Origin: Saccharopolyspora rosea
GTDB taxonomy: Bacteria; Actinomycetota; Actinomycetes; Mycobacteriales; Pseudonocardiaceae
Length of the DNA stretch: 64,000 bases
Direction: 5' to 3'
NCBI RefSeq assembly: GCF_025643595.1
Contig: NZ_CP102826.1
Span: 868,001 to 932,000, forward strand
Shown here: positions 41,878 through 49,573 of the stretch, in pieces
How the letters are laid out: every line of letters begins with the position of its first letter
Numbering within the stretch: the first letter of the stretch is position 1
Position numbers and translations under genes: made by a program
Notes under the pieces: model-generated
The model's database searches: none
What the model was told of the DNA's origin: nothing
Seen by the model: only the letters and a program-made list of their open reading frames with translations

Positions 41878-43005
41878 GTGTCTTGAGTCGTAAGTTTGTT
41901 GTATATTTTGGGGATGGGTCGTCGAGGTCCGCGTCTGCCGGAGTTGGTGTTGACCGATGCTGAGCGGGAGACGCTTGAAGGGTGGGCGCGTCGTCCGAAG
42001 ACCGCGCAGGCATTGGCGTTGCGGGCACGCATTGTTCTCGCTTGCGCCAGCGGAATGTCCAATATGGACGTATCGCGGGAGTTGCGGGTGTCGCCGCCGA
42101 CGGTGACCAAGTGGCGGCGCCGATTCGTGGACGATCGGCTGGAGGGTTTGTCGGACGAGCCGCGTCCGGGGGCTCCTCGTACGATCACCGATCAGCAGGT
42201 CGAGCAGGTGATCAACAAGACGCTGGAGGAGGCTCCGCCCCACCGCGACACGCACTGGTCGACCCGTTCGATGGCCGAGGCGGTGGGGATGTCGCAGACA
42301 GCGATTTCCCGGATCTGGCGGGCTTTCGATCTCAAACCCCACCTGGTGCAGACCTGGAAGTTGTCCACCGATCCGGAGTTCGTGGGCAAGGTCCGTGACG
42401 TGGTCGGGCTGTATCTGGACCCGCCAGAGAACGCCCTGGTGCTGTGTGTGGACGAGAAAAGCCAGATGCAGGCCATCGACCGCACCGCGCCGATCCTGCC
42501 GGTCATGCCCACCACGCCGGCGCGGATGACCCACGACTACGTCCGCAATGGCACCACCAGCCTGTTCGCCGCCCTGGACGTGGCCACCGGCACGGTGATC
42601 AGCCAGCACCACCGGCGGCACCGCCACCAGGAGTTCCTGAAATTCCTCAAAACGATCGACAACAACACCCCCGCCGACCTGGACCTGCACCTGATCTGCG
42701 ACAACTACGCCACCCACAAGACCCCCGCGGTCAAAAAATGGCTGCTGCGCCACCCCCGGTTCCACGTGCACTTCACCCCCACCAGCGCCTCCTGGCTCAA
42801 CCTCGTCGAACGCTTCTTCGCCGAACTGACCAACCGCAAACTCCGCCGATCCGCCCACCGCAGCGTCGCCGCTCTCGAAGCCGACGTCCGCGCCTGGATC
42901 AACGACTGGAACAACGACCCCACCCCCTTCGTGTGGACCAAAACCACCGACGAAATCCTCGAATCCATCGCCAACTACTGCCAACGAATTAACGACTCAG
43001 CACAC
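41878..43005 (+). mobile_element. IS630-family insertion sequence (1128 bp)
   Basis: Ends TAGTGTCTTGAGTCGTAAG and, inverted, TAGTGTGCTGAGTCGTTAA, with TA on both sides (41876-41877 and 43006-43007), the standard IS630/Tc1-mariner target duplication. It carries one intact transposase and interrupts the trpD-like gene of the operon. Confidence 0.92.
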
Positions 43006-43008
43006 TAG
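41914..43008 (+). CDS. IS630 family transposase
   Basis: 364 aa from ATG 41914. N-terminal HTH region (ALALRARIVLACASGMSNMD; SRELRVSPPTVTKWRRRF). Catalytic triad: CVDEKSQ (D), LICDNYATHK (D) and WLNLVERFFAEL (E). The stop codon TAG uses the target-site TA plus the next G, so it is completed by host DNA at this insertion. The gene looks intact. Confidence 0.92.
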   Translation: MGRRGPRLPELVLTDAERETLEGWARRPKTAQALALRARIVLACASGMSNMDVSRELRVSPPTVTKWRRRFVDDRLEGLSDEPRPGAPRTITDQQVEQVINKTLEEAPPHRDTHWSTRSMAEAVGMSQTAISRIWRAFDLKPHLVQTWKLSTDPEFVGKVRDVVGLYLDPPENALVLCVDEKSQMQAIDRTAPILPVMPTTPARMTHDYVRNGTTSLFAALDVATGTVISQHHRRHRHQEFLKFLKTIDNNTPADLDLHLICDNYATHKTPAVKKWLLRHPRFHVHFTPTSASWLNLVERFFAELTNRKLRRSAHRSVAALEADVRAWINDWNNDPTPFVWTKTTDEILESIANYCQRINDSAH

Positions 43009-43651
43009 AGCCACGTTCCGATGCGCGAGTCCGTAGAGGAACCGGGAGGCGGCCACGGCGAGCACTGCTACGGGCATGAAGAAGCTCAGCGGGCTGAGCA
43101 CGTGAAACACGCCGTCGTATTGGCCCGCGTAGGCGGGGCAGAAGGCGGCGTAGGAGACGAACCCGATCCCGTCGCGTTCCACCGCTGGCCCCACGGTCGC
43201 CGGATCATCCTCGATCGGGATACCGAGCGTTTTGAGCACGTCGGCTGCTCCGGAAACGGCGGACACCGACTGTGAGACACCCTTGACGACGGGCACTCCG
43301 GCGCTGGCGGCGAGCAGACTCGCGGCCGTGCTGACGTTGAAGGTCTTGAAGGTCTCCTTGCCGCTGCCAGCGACGATCACGGCGCGGTCCGGCACGGCGG
43401 TCGGCGAGGTGATGTGTTCGGCGAGGATAGGATCAAAGTTGATCACCTCTTGCCACAGCAAGGTCAGTAACGGCACCGATAAGCGGGTGCCGTGCATCAA
43501 CTCGCTGGACCATCTCCGCCATCGGTTCTGGCTCTCCTTGGATGTCTGGGCACGCAAGATCGACCGCAGCTCAGCGGCTGCGGCGGCGCTGGCCGCCACG
43601 CGATGTCCCCCTTACGCGGCCGTCCCGCGCGGCGTGACGCGGGACGGTTGG

Positions 43652-44671
43652 CTACTTGATACCGATCGCCTTGCGGACCTGATCTAGCACGGGCACCGCT
43701 CGCTTGCGAGCCTTTTCCGCGCCTGCGGTCAGCAGCGCGTCCAGCTCGCTGTCCGGAGCCATCAAGGCGTTGTAGCGCTCGCGTAGTGGGCTCAGTTGCG
43801 TGTTGAGGACATCGAAGAGTTGGTTTTTCAGCTCGCCCCAGCCCATGCCTCCTGCTTGCAGGCGTCGCCGTGTCTCGGCTGCGGTCTCGGCGGGAGCGAA
43901 CCGCTCAAGGATCTGAAAGACGTTCGAGCTGTCGGCGTCTTTGGGCTCTTCCACCGGTGTGGAGTCAGTGGGAATGCGGCGAACGAGCTTCTTGAGCTGG
44001 GATTCGCTGCAAAACAGCGGAATCGTGTTGTCGTAGGACTTGCTCATCTTCCGGCCATCGACTCCCGGCAAGGTGTGGCCGGTCTCGGCTTCGGGCACGA
44101 TCGCCTGCGGGACCTTGAACTTGAAGTTGTCGCCGTATACGTGGTTAAACGAGCCCGCGATGTCTGCGGCGATCTCCACGTGCTGCATCTGATCACGCCC
44201 GACTGGCACCACATCCGTGCTCATGATCAGAATGTCTACCGCCATGAGCACCGGGTAGTTGTACAGGCCCATGTTGATCCCGGCGTCGAGATCCGCCTTG
44301 CCAGCCTCCTGGTTGCGGTCGCGGGCCGCCTTGTAGGCGTGCGCCCGGTTCATCAATCCCTTGCCGGTCATGCAAGACAAGATCCACGTCAACTCGAAGA
44401 TTTCGGGGATGTCCGATTGCCGGTAGAAGACCACGCGATCGGGGTCGAGACCTGCGGCGATCCATGAGGCGGCCACCGAGCGGGTGTAATGCCGCAAAAG
44501 TTGCGGATCACGAACCGTAATGAGCGCGTGATAGTCGGCGATGAAGTACATCGCCTCGTACTCTTCCGCGAGCTTCAGCGCTGGCTTGATCGCACCGATG
44601 TAGTTACCCAGGTGTGGCTCACCGGTGGGTTTGATCCCCGTCAGGGACATCTTGGCAGGTGAAGTGGACAT
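43652..44671 (-). CDS. trpS: Tryptophan--tRNA ligase (accessory copy on mobile element)
   Basis: 339 aa from ATG 44671, five bases after the glycosyltransferase stop with GAGG overlapping it. HIGH-type motif TGIKPTGEPHLGNYIGA and KMSKS in DGRKMSKSYDNT are both intact, as are DQMQHVEIAADIA and GINMGLYNYPVLMAVDIL of bacterial TrpRS. It charges tRNA-Trp. Sitting in an operon with a TrpD-like and a TrpRS-like gene, it may give resistance to a Trp analogue (as known for accessory TrpRS in indolmycin producers) or supply Trp-tRNA to a pathway; both are inference. Confidence 0.9.
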   Translation of the reverse strand: MSTSPAKMSLTGIKPTGEPHLGNYIGAIKPALKLAEEYEAMYFIADYHALITVRDPQLLRHYTRSVAASWIAAGLDPDRVVFYRQSDIPEIFELTWILSCMTGKGLMNRAHAYKAARDRNQEAGKADLDAGINMGLYNYPVLMAVDILIMSTDVVPVGRDQMQHVEIAADIAGSFNHVYGDNFKFKVPQAIVPEAETGHTLPGVDGRKMSKSYDNTIPLFCSESQLKKLVRRIPTDSTPVEEPKDADSSNVFQILERFAPAETAAETRRRLQAGGMGWGELKNQLFDVLNTQLSPLRERYNALMAPDSELDALLTAGAEKARKRAVPVLDQVRKAIGIK

Positions 44672-44676
44672 CGACC

Positions 44677-45708
44677 TCACATCTTCTCTGGACGGTGTTG
44701 AAAGTACAGCTCGTGGTGGGCATCGAGAAGCCACCGATGCTCGGCGGTGCGATGCCTGCGCAACTCCGAGCCATCACGCTCAGGCGAGGGCAGCGATAGC
44801 GTGCGTTGAAGGTGATCAGCGAAGCGGTTCGGTTCGTCCAGCGCTCCCAGCGGAAACCACTCCGTAGGACAAGGGGGTCCTTGCGCGAGTTGTGCGCGCA
44901 GCGTCGGTACGTCCGGAGCCAGCACCCGCAGCCCCAGATCCCGCGCCAACTCAAGCTGGCCTGAGTGCGTGATGTGGCGATACGGCAACACCAACACCGA
45001 GGACTGGCGACACCACGACGCTAGGTCATCTGGAGGCACCACGTCACTGCGTGTGCTGATCCTCAGCTCTGGCTCGGCTCGTCCTACCTGGTCCAGCTCG
45101 GCCAGTACCGAGGCATACCGATCGCGGTCCGCCGCTGACACCGACCGCACCAAGACCTGCAACGGTGGCCGTGCGGGCAACGTGGCCCAGGCGCGCACCA
45201 AGGCCAGCAAGTCGCGGTTCGGCCTGAGAGCCCCGAACGCGGCCACTCCCTGGCCAGCAATGGTTCTGTCTTCGAGCGAAGAAAGAGGCAGTGCGGCCCC
45301 ATGCGGAATCACATGCACTGCGGACTCGGGAACGCCAATGCTGCGAGCCAGCTTGAGCGCCGCTGGCTCGGTCAGGGTGGCGACCGCCGCTGCCCGACTT
45401 GCAGTCAGCGCCGTCTTCCGGTCAAAGGCAGCGCGATCTCTCTCGATGTCCGGTACCAAATCGTGCGCGGTGAACACAAGTCGCTTCTTCTCGCTGGCCG
45501 CGCGTGCCGCGAGCCGTTCAATATCGTTGATGGTCGCCAACTCCACGGAGTGCAGGTGCGCTACATCGAAGAAATCCCATGATGGCCAGGCCGCCAACTC
45601 CCCGATCTGAAGCGGTCGCCCGGCTGGTGAGGGCGTGGGCGCGAACGCCGGACCCGCGAGCTTGGCGACGTAGCTTAGGTGGGAGGGCACATGGAAGACC
45701 CGCAGCAT
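44677..45708 (-). CDS. Glycosyltransferase family 4-like protein
   Basis: 343 aa, start near 45708. Features of GT-B glycosyltransferases: VFHVPSHLSYVAKLAGP at the N-terminus, VFTAHDLVPDIERDR, VIPHGAALPLSS, VAAFGALRPNRDLLALVRAW and, in the sugar-nucleotide region, SSVLVLPYRHITHSGQLELA (the E-x7-E-like segment of GT4 is reduced). First gene of the five-gene operon reaching 39571. It presumably attaches a sugar to the pathway product. Donor and acceptor unknown. Confidence 0.75.
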   Translation of the reverse strand: MLRVFHVPSHLSYVAKLAGPAFAPTPSPAGRPLQIGELAAWPSWDFFDVAHLHSVELATINDIERLAARAASEKKRLVFTAHDLVPDIERDRAAFDRKTALTASRAAAVATLTEPAALKLARSIGVPESAVHVIPHGAALPLSSLEDRTIAGQGVAAFGALRPNRDLLALVRAWATLPARPPLQVLVRSVSAADRDRYASVLAELDQVGRAEPELRISTRSDVVPPDDLASWCRQSSVLVLPYRHITHSGQLELARDLGLRVLAPDVPTLRAQLAQGPPCPTEWFPLGALDEPNRFADHLQRTLSLPSPERDGSELRRHRTAEHRWLLDAHHELYFQHRPEKM

Positions 45709-45879
45709 TGGTCAGCCCTTCGGAGCGGCTGACCTCACCTCGCGTGTGTCGCGCCACCACCAGCCACGGACCGCAGAGGTACCGCTACCGAGAGGTAGCG
45801 CAAGCCGGTACGCCTTGCGGAATGACTGGTCGAACACGAACAACGATCTTACCAGCACGACCCACCGCGAGCATGTTGA

Positions 45880-46275
45880 TTATCCCACGTCGGCGGGTGT
45901 GTTGGCCTCGGACGGGAGCCAGACGAGTCGGGCGCGGACGTGACTACCGAAGTGGAAGGCACGGAGCGCGCTCTCCGGTGCACGCAGGCTCATCCTCAGC
46001 TTGCCCTGGAGTGAGATGACTTCGGCGTGGTCGGCGAAGGCCATCCCCCAGGCCGCGATCTGGGCGTCTACGCGATCGCCGTACTCCTGGACGATGGCGA
46101 ACAGTCGGGGTGCCGCGTCAGCGACCATGCGTTCCAAGATCGCCGCGAAGCGATTCGCGTCGCACATCGGCGGGGTGCCAGTGGGGTCGGGCACGAACGC
46201 ATCCAGCGGATGGCGGTGTTGCGGCTGCTGGGCGGGGGCTTCCGTGGGTTCCGTCTGGGTCGGTACTGGTGCCAT
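45880..46275 (-). CDS. Hypothetical protein (131 aa)
   Basis: ATG 46275. Opens with a Pro/Gln/Thr-rich leader (MAPVPTQTEPTEAPAQQPQH), followed by a helical domain (RFAAILERMVADAAPRLFAI) and a C-terminal beta part (RMSLRAPESALRAFHFGSHV). No recognised family; soluble. Last of a run of four small minus-strand genes starting at 47104. The 170 bases between it and the glycosyltransferase start could hold that operon's promoter. Confidence 0.6.
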   Translation of the reverse strand: MAPVPTQTEPTEAPAQQPQHRHPLDAFVPDPTGTPPMCDANRFAAILERMVADAAPRLFAIVQEYGDRVDAQIAAWGMAFADHAEVISLQGKLRMSLRAPESALRAFHFGSHVRARLVWLPSEANTPADVG

Positions 46276-46332
46276 GCCTGCCTTCCTCCGGTTGACGGGA
46301 CGGGCACGTGTTCGGCGTCGGTGGAGCGATGA

Positions 46333-46713
46333 TCACGGGCCGCTCGCCTCGTGTGGGGGCCATTCCGGCTCGGCGGTTGTGGTCGGGGGGACGTAGAGGC
46401 GCTTGCGCGAGCTGGCGGGCGTGTTGCTGGTGGCGAGTAGCCAGTCCAGGGCGTTGACGGCGTAGCCGGAGCGGCGCTCCACGATGCGGCCGTGATTGGC
46501 GGGTTGGTTGTAGTCGAAGCGGGCTTCAGCGCGGACGGCGTGAGCGAGTCCGTTGGGCCGTAGCGCTAGGTATTCGACGTATCCGGCGCGCACTCGCCAC
46601 AGCCGGGTACCGATCAAGATGCCGCCGTCGTCGGCGTCGGGCAGGGGGCGGAAGCCTTCGGCGTGTAGGCGTCGGCCCAGGTCTTCGGCTGTCTCGCGGG
46701 ATAGTGGGCTCAT
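46333..46713 (-). CDS. Hypothetical protein (126 aa)
   Basis: ATG 46713 overlaps the stop of the small membrane-protein gene by 4 bases (ATGA). Residues RLWRVRAGYVEYLALRPNGL and SGYAVNALDWLLATSNTPA are recognisable as a soluble alpha/beta protein, but no family comes to mind. Translational coupling supports it as a real gene in the operon 47104-45880. Confidence 0.62.
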   Translation of the reverse strand: MSPLSRETAEDLGRRLHAEGFRPLPDADDGGILIGTRLWRVRAGYVEYLALRPNGLAHAVRAEARFDYNQPANHGRIVERRSGYAVNALDWLLATSNTPASSRKRLYVPPTTTAEPEWPPHEASGP

Positions 46714-46847
46714 CGCTGCTGCTCCTTGCGGGCGTGGCGTGCGGCGATCTGGCCGTCAACGCGGGCGCGGTAGATCGCCGCAGTGAGCCGGAGCAGGAAC
46801 ACCAGCGCGGCGATCACCACGAGGGCGACTTGCGCGGCGGGGCTCAT
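46710..46847 (-). CDS. Small single-helix membrane protein (45 aa)
   Basis: ATG 46847 and TGA 46710-46712, overlapping the genes on both sides by 4 bases (ATGA at each junction). It encodes MSPAAQVALVVIAALVFLLR, one membrane helix, followed by a basic, probably cytoplasmic tail rich in Arg, Ala and Gln. Short membrane proteins of this kind are common in transfer regions of actinomycete elements; the role here is unknown. Confidence 0.6.
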   Translation of the reverse strand: MSPAAQVALVVIAALVFLLRLTAAIYRARVDGQIAARHARKEQQR

Positions 46848-47104
46848 GCGTGCGCTCGCTCGATCGGGATGGCGTGCTGGTGCTCATCTCGCGTGGCGGG
46901 CTCATCCAGCGCGAACACCACATCCCGCAGCGCGCCCCGCAGCCGACCGGCCTGCAACGGGTCCAGCACGGCGACCTCACCGGGCGGAAAGACCAGCGCC
47001 ACCCGGTCGTCATCGGTGGGTATGACGAGGATTTCGCCGCGTCGCCCCGCGATGTCCCGGCACCTAGCTACCCACTGACCTGGTGCGTTTCGTCTCCACC
47101 GCAT
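46844..47104 (-). CDS. Hypothetical protein (86 aa)
   Basis: ATG 47104 with GGGGAG about eight bases upstream. The product (MRWRRNAPGQWVARCRDIAG, then EILVIPTDDDRVALVFPPGEVAVLDPLQ) has alternating beta strands and no recognised domain. First gene of a four-gene operon with ATGA overlaps. Divergent from the XRE-DUF5753 gene; two TGAGACTCA sites lie between them. Confidence 0.62.
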   Translation of the reverse strand: MRWRRNAPGQWVARCRDIAGRRGEILVIPTDDDRVALVFPPGEVAVLDPLQAGRLRGALRDVVFALDEPATRDEHQHAIPIERAHA

Positions 47105-47242
47105 GATCGCTCCCCACGGTCGTTTGGGTGGGTCCGGGCCAGGTCGGGGGGGGCTGGCCCGGACCGCGTTGGTTGTCGGCGAGGCTGCGGGCGGGGATTT
47201 CGGGGAAGACACCGCAGCCCCGCCGACTCCGGTTGATGCTAT

Positions 47243-47305
47243 AACTGAGACTCAGATTCAGACACCTGTTGATCTGGCTCCATTCGAGTGAAAAACTGAG
47301 ACTCA
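47243..47305. promoter_or_regulatory. Two AACTGAGACTCA sites between divergent genes
   Basis: AACTGAGACTCA occurs at 47243-47254 and 47294-47305, with the palindromic core TGAG-A-CTCA. They lie 50-110 bases before the XRE start and are candidate binding sites for it. Confidence 0.5.
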
Positions 47306-47353
47306 ACCGACGACTCTGTGTGATGTTCCTGTGATGAGGCAGACTGGTGCGCC

Positions 47354-48191
47354 ATGAACGAGGAAGATCCCGGCCCGATCGTTCAGCGGCTCGTCCTGGG
47401 CGAACGGCTCCGCGCGCTCCGCGAAGCCAGCGGCGTCGCGCTGGACGACGCGAACGCTCGCCTGAAGTGGTATCGGGGCAAGCTATCCAAGATCGAAAAC
47501 GGCACGCTTGGGCTGAGCGAGCGCGAGCTGTCTACGTTGCTGGCCTGCTACGACGTACCGGGGCCGGAGGCGGCCCAGGTGATGCAGCTCGGAGCCGAAG
47601 CACGACGCAGGGCAGCCTCGGAGCGGGTCAACGACTGGGCCAAGCAGTACGTGCCCCTGGAGCGTGCCGCGACTGAGATCCGCTTGGTCTACAGCGAGAT
47701 TCCGGGGCTGCTCCAGACCAAGGACTGCGCGAAAGCACAGCTTGCCCGGTCACCGGTGGTGCTCGCCGCCGACGTAGACGACATGGCCGAAGCCCGCGAG
47801 GAACGCGGCAACCGGCTGTTTCGGGACAACGCCCCGCAGGTCTGGGTCGTGCTCGGCGAGGAAGCACTACTGCGGCGGATCGGCACGCCCACGGTGATGA
47901 AGGCCCAGCTTGAACGGCTGCGGGAGATGGCGAAGCTACCCACCGTCTCAACTCCGGGTCGTGCCGTTGGATCATGGACCGTATGCGGGGCTGAGCTGCC
48001 CGTTTACGTTGCTGTGGATCGAGAGAGCGAGGGCGACGATTGCCTACGTCGAGACGTTGACCGGCGCGGACTATGTCAAGACCACACGGGCCTATAGCCT
48101 CGCGTTCGAACAGGCCCAAGACGGCGCGCTGAACGACGACGAGACACTGACGCTGCTTGACCGCTACATCGCGGGCATCGAGAGTGAGTAG
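47354..48191 (+). pseudogene. XRE regulator with DUF5753 domain, frameshifted
   Basis: From ATG 47354 the frame encodes an HTH (LGERLRALREASGVALDDAN, RGKLSKIENGTLGLS) and the first part of DUF5753 (YSEIPGLLQTKDCAKAQLAR; VWVVLGEEALLRRIG). Near 47945 the similarity moves to another frame, QLRVVPLDHGPYAGLSCPFT, ending at 48191 with LLDRYIAGIESE. One base appears gained or lost. Unrepaired, the protein loses the end of its ligand domain. It normally pairs with the DUF397 gene that follows 12 bases later. Confidence 0.75.
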
Positions 48192-48203
48192 GGAGAAGAT
48201 CAC

Positions 48204-48404
48204 ATGGCGGTTTCCGACGACGGCCTTCAGTGGCGCAAGAGCAGCTACAGCGGTGGCGCTCAGCAGTGTGTCGAGGTCGCGCAAGCGCCGGACGGTGGGC
48301 GCTGGCTGCGGGATACCAAGGACCGCAGCCGTCCCGCCCACTACTTCACCGCCGCCGAGTGGGACGCATTCACCAAGGGCGTCAAGGACGGCGAGTTCGA
48401 CTGA
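48204..48404 (+). CDS. DUF397 domain protein
   Basis: 66 aa. The family pattern is clear: LQWRKSSYSGGAQQCVEVAQ, then WLRDTKDRSRPAHYFTAAEW and DAFTKGVKDGEFD. DUF397 proteins are small partners encoded next to XRE-DUF5753 regulators in actinobacteria and are thought to modulate them, in a toxin-antitoxin-like or BldB/WhiJ-like manner. Intact here although its partner is frameshifted. Confidence 0.88.
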   Translation: MAVSDDGLQWRKSSYSGGAQQCVEVAQAPDGGRWLRDTKDRSRPAHYFTAAEWDAFTKGVKDGEFD

Positions 48405-48567
48405 GCCACCCGGCGAGCACGCGGGGCATCTGGAGGAGCCCAGATGTCCCGCGTTGCATTTGTTCACTCCCAGGGCACGGAGACGCCAAATTTGACTCGC
48501 GCCGACCATCGCGCCCGGTCGATCATGCGGACGATGTAGCTGTCGGCACGCGGTTCGGAGGCGTTGT

Positions 48568-49551
48568 ATGCGGTGGTCTGCGCTCAGCGCGGCCTCGGTG
48601 AAACACGGACTCGGGCTCTCTGACGACTTTGACGTTCTCTTGGACGAGCTATCGGGTCTGGCCCCAGAGCCCGACACCGCGCATCTTCCGAATCCTGCCG
48701 AGGCGGCTGCCCTCCTGGCACGGCTGAAGGTCGCGTCCGTTGATGTCGCCGAAGCGGTCGCCGCACTGCCGGACCCTGACGTGCACCCAAAGTTGTGGTG
48801 GTTGCTGGAACGGTGCCGCCATCGACTCATCACGGACATGGGCGGAACCGAGTTCCCGACTCCCTGGCCACAGCTCCCCAGCACGCTCGGGCCGGTCGGC
48901 CGGTACTTCTACCTTGCCGTCGTGCTGGCCACCTTGCCCGCGACGCGACGCTTCCACACCACCCACGGGATACCCGACGAGATCGCCTGGGCATCCTTGG
49001 CCGATCTGGGAGAGAAGGTCGGCTTGCACCGCCGATTCTTCGGCGTCGGCGGCTTCGACCGTCAGGACTGGTTCACACTGCACTTCCGGGGCGTGCTCTA
49101 CGCGCTCGGACGGCTCCAGTTCAACCTGACCGCGATCCCCGCCAACTTCGACGGACTCACGCCGGAGACTCCAGCCCTGGGCCTGCACCTCCCCGAAACC
49201 GGCGGCCCGATCACGCCACAGGCCTGCTTGGCGTCGTTGAGCTTGGCGCGGCAGTTCTTCTCCCGTCACTTCGGGATCGACTGTGGAATCGCCACCTGCA
49301 CTTCGTGGCTGTTGGACCCGCAGCTCGCCGACTACCTGCCTGACGACTCCAACATCATCCAGTTTCAGCGGCGATTCCGGCTTCTGCCGGAAACCCGCAA
49401 CGGCAACGCAGACATCCTGGGGTTCGTCTTCCGGCGCATCAACCCGGGACTGGACACGTTGCCGCAGAACACGACACTGCAACGCGCGGTCGTCGCACAC
49501 CTGCGATCCGGTCGGCACTGGCATGTCCGATCCGGCTGGATCGAGCTGTAA
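48568..49551 (+). CDS. Acyltransferase domain-containing protein (GNAT-related, bipartite)
   Basis: 327 aa from ATG 48568 with GGAG upstream. The central part (LGPVGRYFYLAVVLATLPAT ... FHTTHGIPDEIAWASLADLG) and the C-terminal part (FGIDCGIATCTSWLLDPQLA, DYLPDDSNIIQFQRRFRLLP) match a family of actinobacterial proteins annotated as acyltransferase domain proteins with N- and C-terminal GNAT-like halves. Substrate unknown. It follows the XRE/DUF397 pair, perhaps as the gene they control. Confidence 0.7.
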   Translation: MRWSALSAASVKHGLGLSDDFDVLLDELSGLAPEPDTAHLPNPAEAAALLARLKVASVDVAEAVAALPDPDVHPKLWWLLERCRHRLITDMGGTEFPTPWPQLPSTLGPVGRYFYLAVVLATLPATRRFHTTHGIPDEIAWASLADLGEKVGLHRRFFGVGGFDRQDWFTLHFRGVLYALGRLQFNLTAIPANFDGLTPETPALGLHLPETGGPITPQACLASLSLARQFFSRHFGIDCGIATCTSWLLDPQLADYLPDDSNIIQFQRRFRLLPETRNGNADILGFVFRRINPGLDTLPQNTTLQRAVVAHLRSGRHWHVRSGWIEL

Positions 49552-49573
49552 CCAGCCGGACCGGACGGCTCGC

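Larger units (their letters stand above)
41429..43599 (-). pseudogene. TrpD-like phosphoribosyltransferase split by IS630
   Basis: GTG 43599 (AAGGGGG seven bases upstream) opens a frame with AVIVAGSGKETFKTFNVSTA, LLAASAGVPVVKGVSQSVSA and SGAADVLKTLGIP, the glycosyltransferase family 3 (TrpD) core, though GTGGD is changed to GSGKE. It stops in the IS at 42997. Joining the two sides of the IS at the duplicated TA (43006 to 41877) restores one frame, ...GLAHRNVAL + AATTLHAIRP..., through TNTDEIMDESGTAG-like TrpD C-terminal sequence to 41429. The restored protein is 346 aa, the usual TrpD length. Family enzymes move phosphoribose to anthranilate or related acceptors. Confidence 0.8.
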
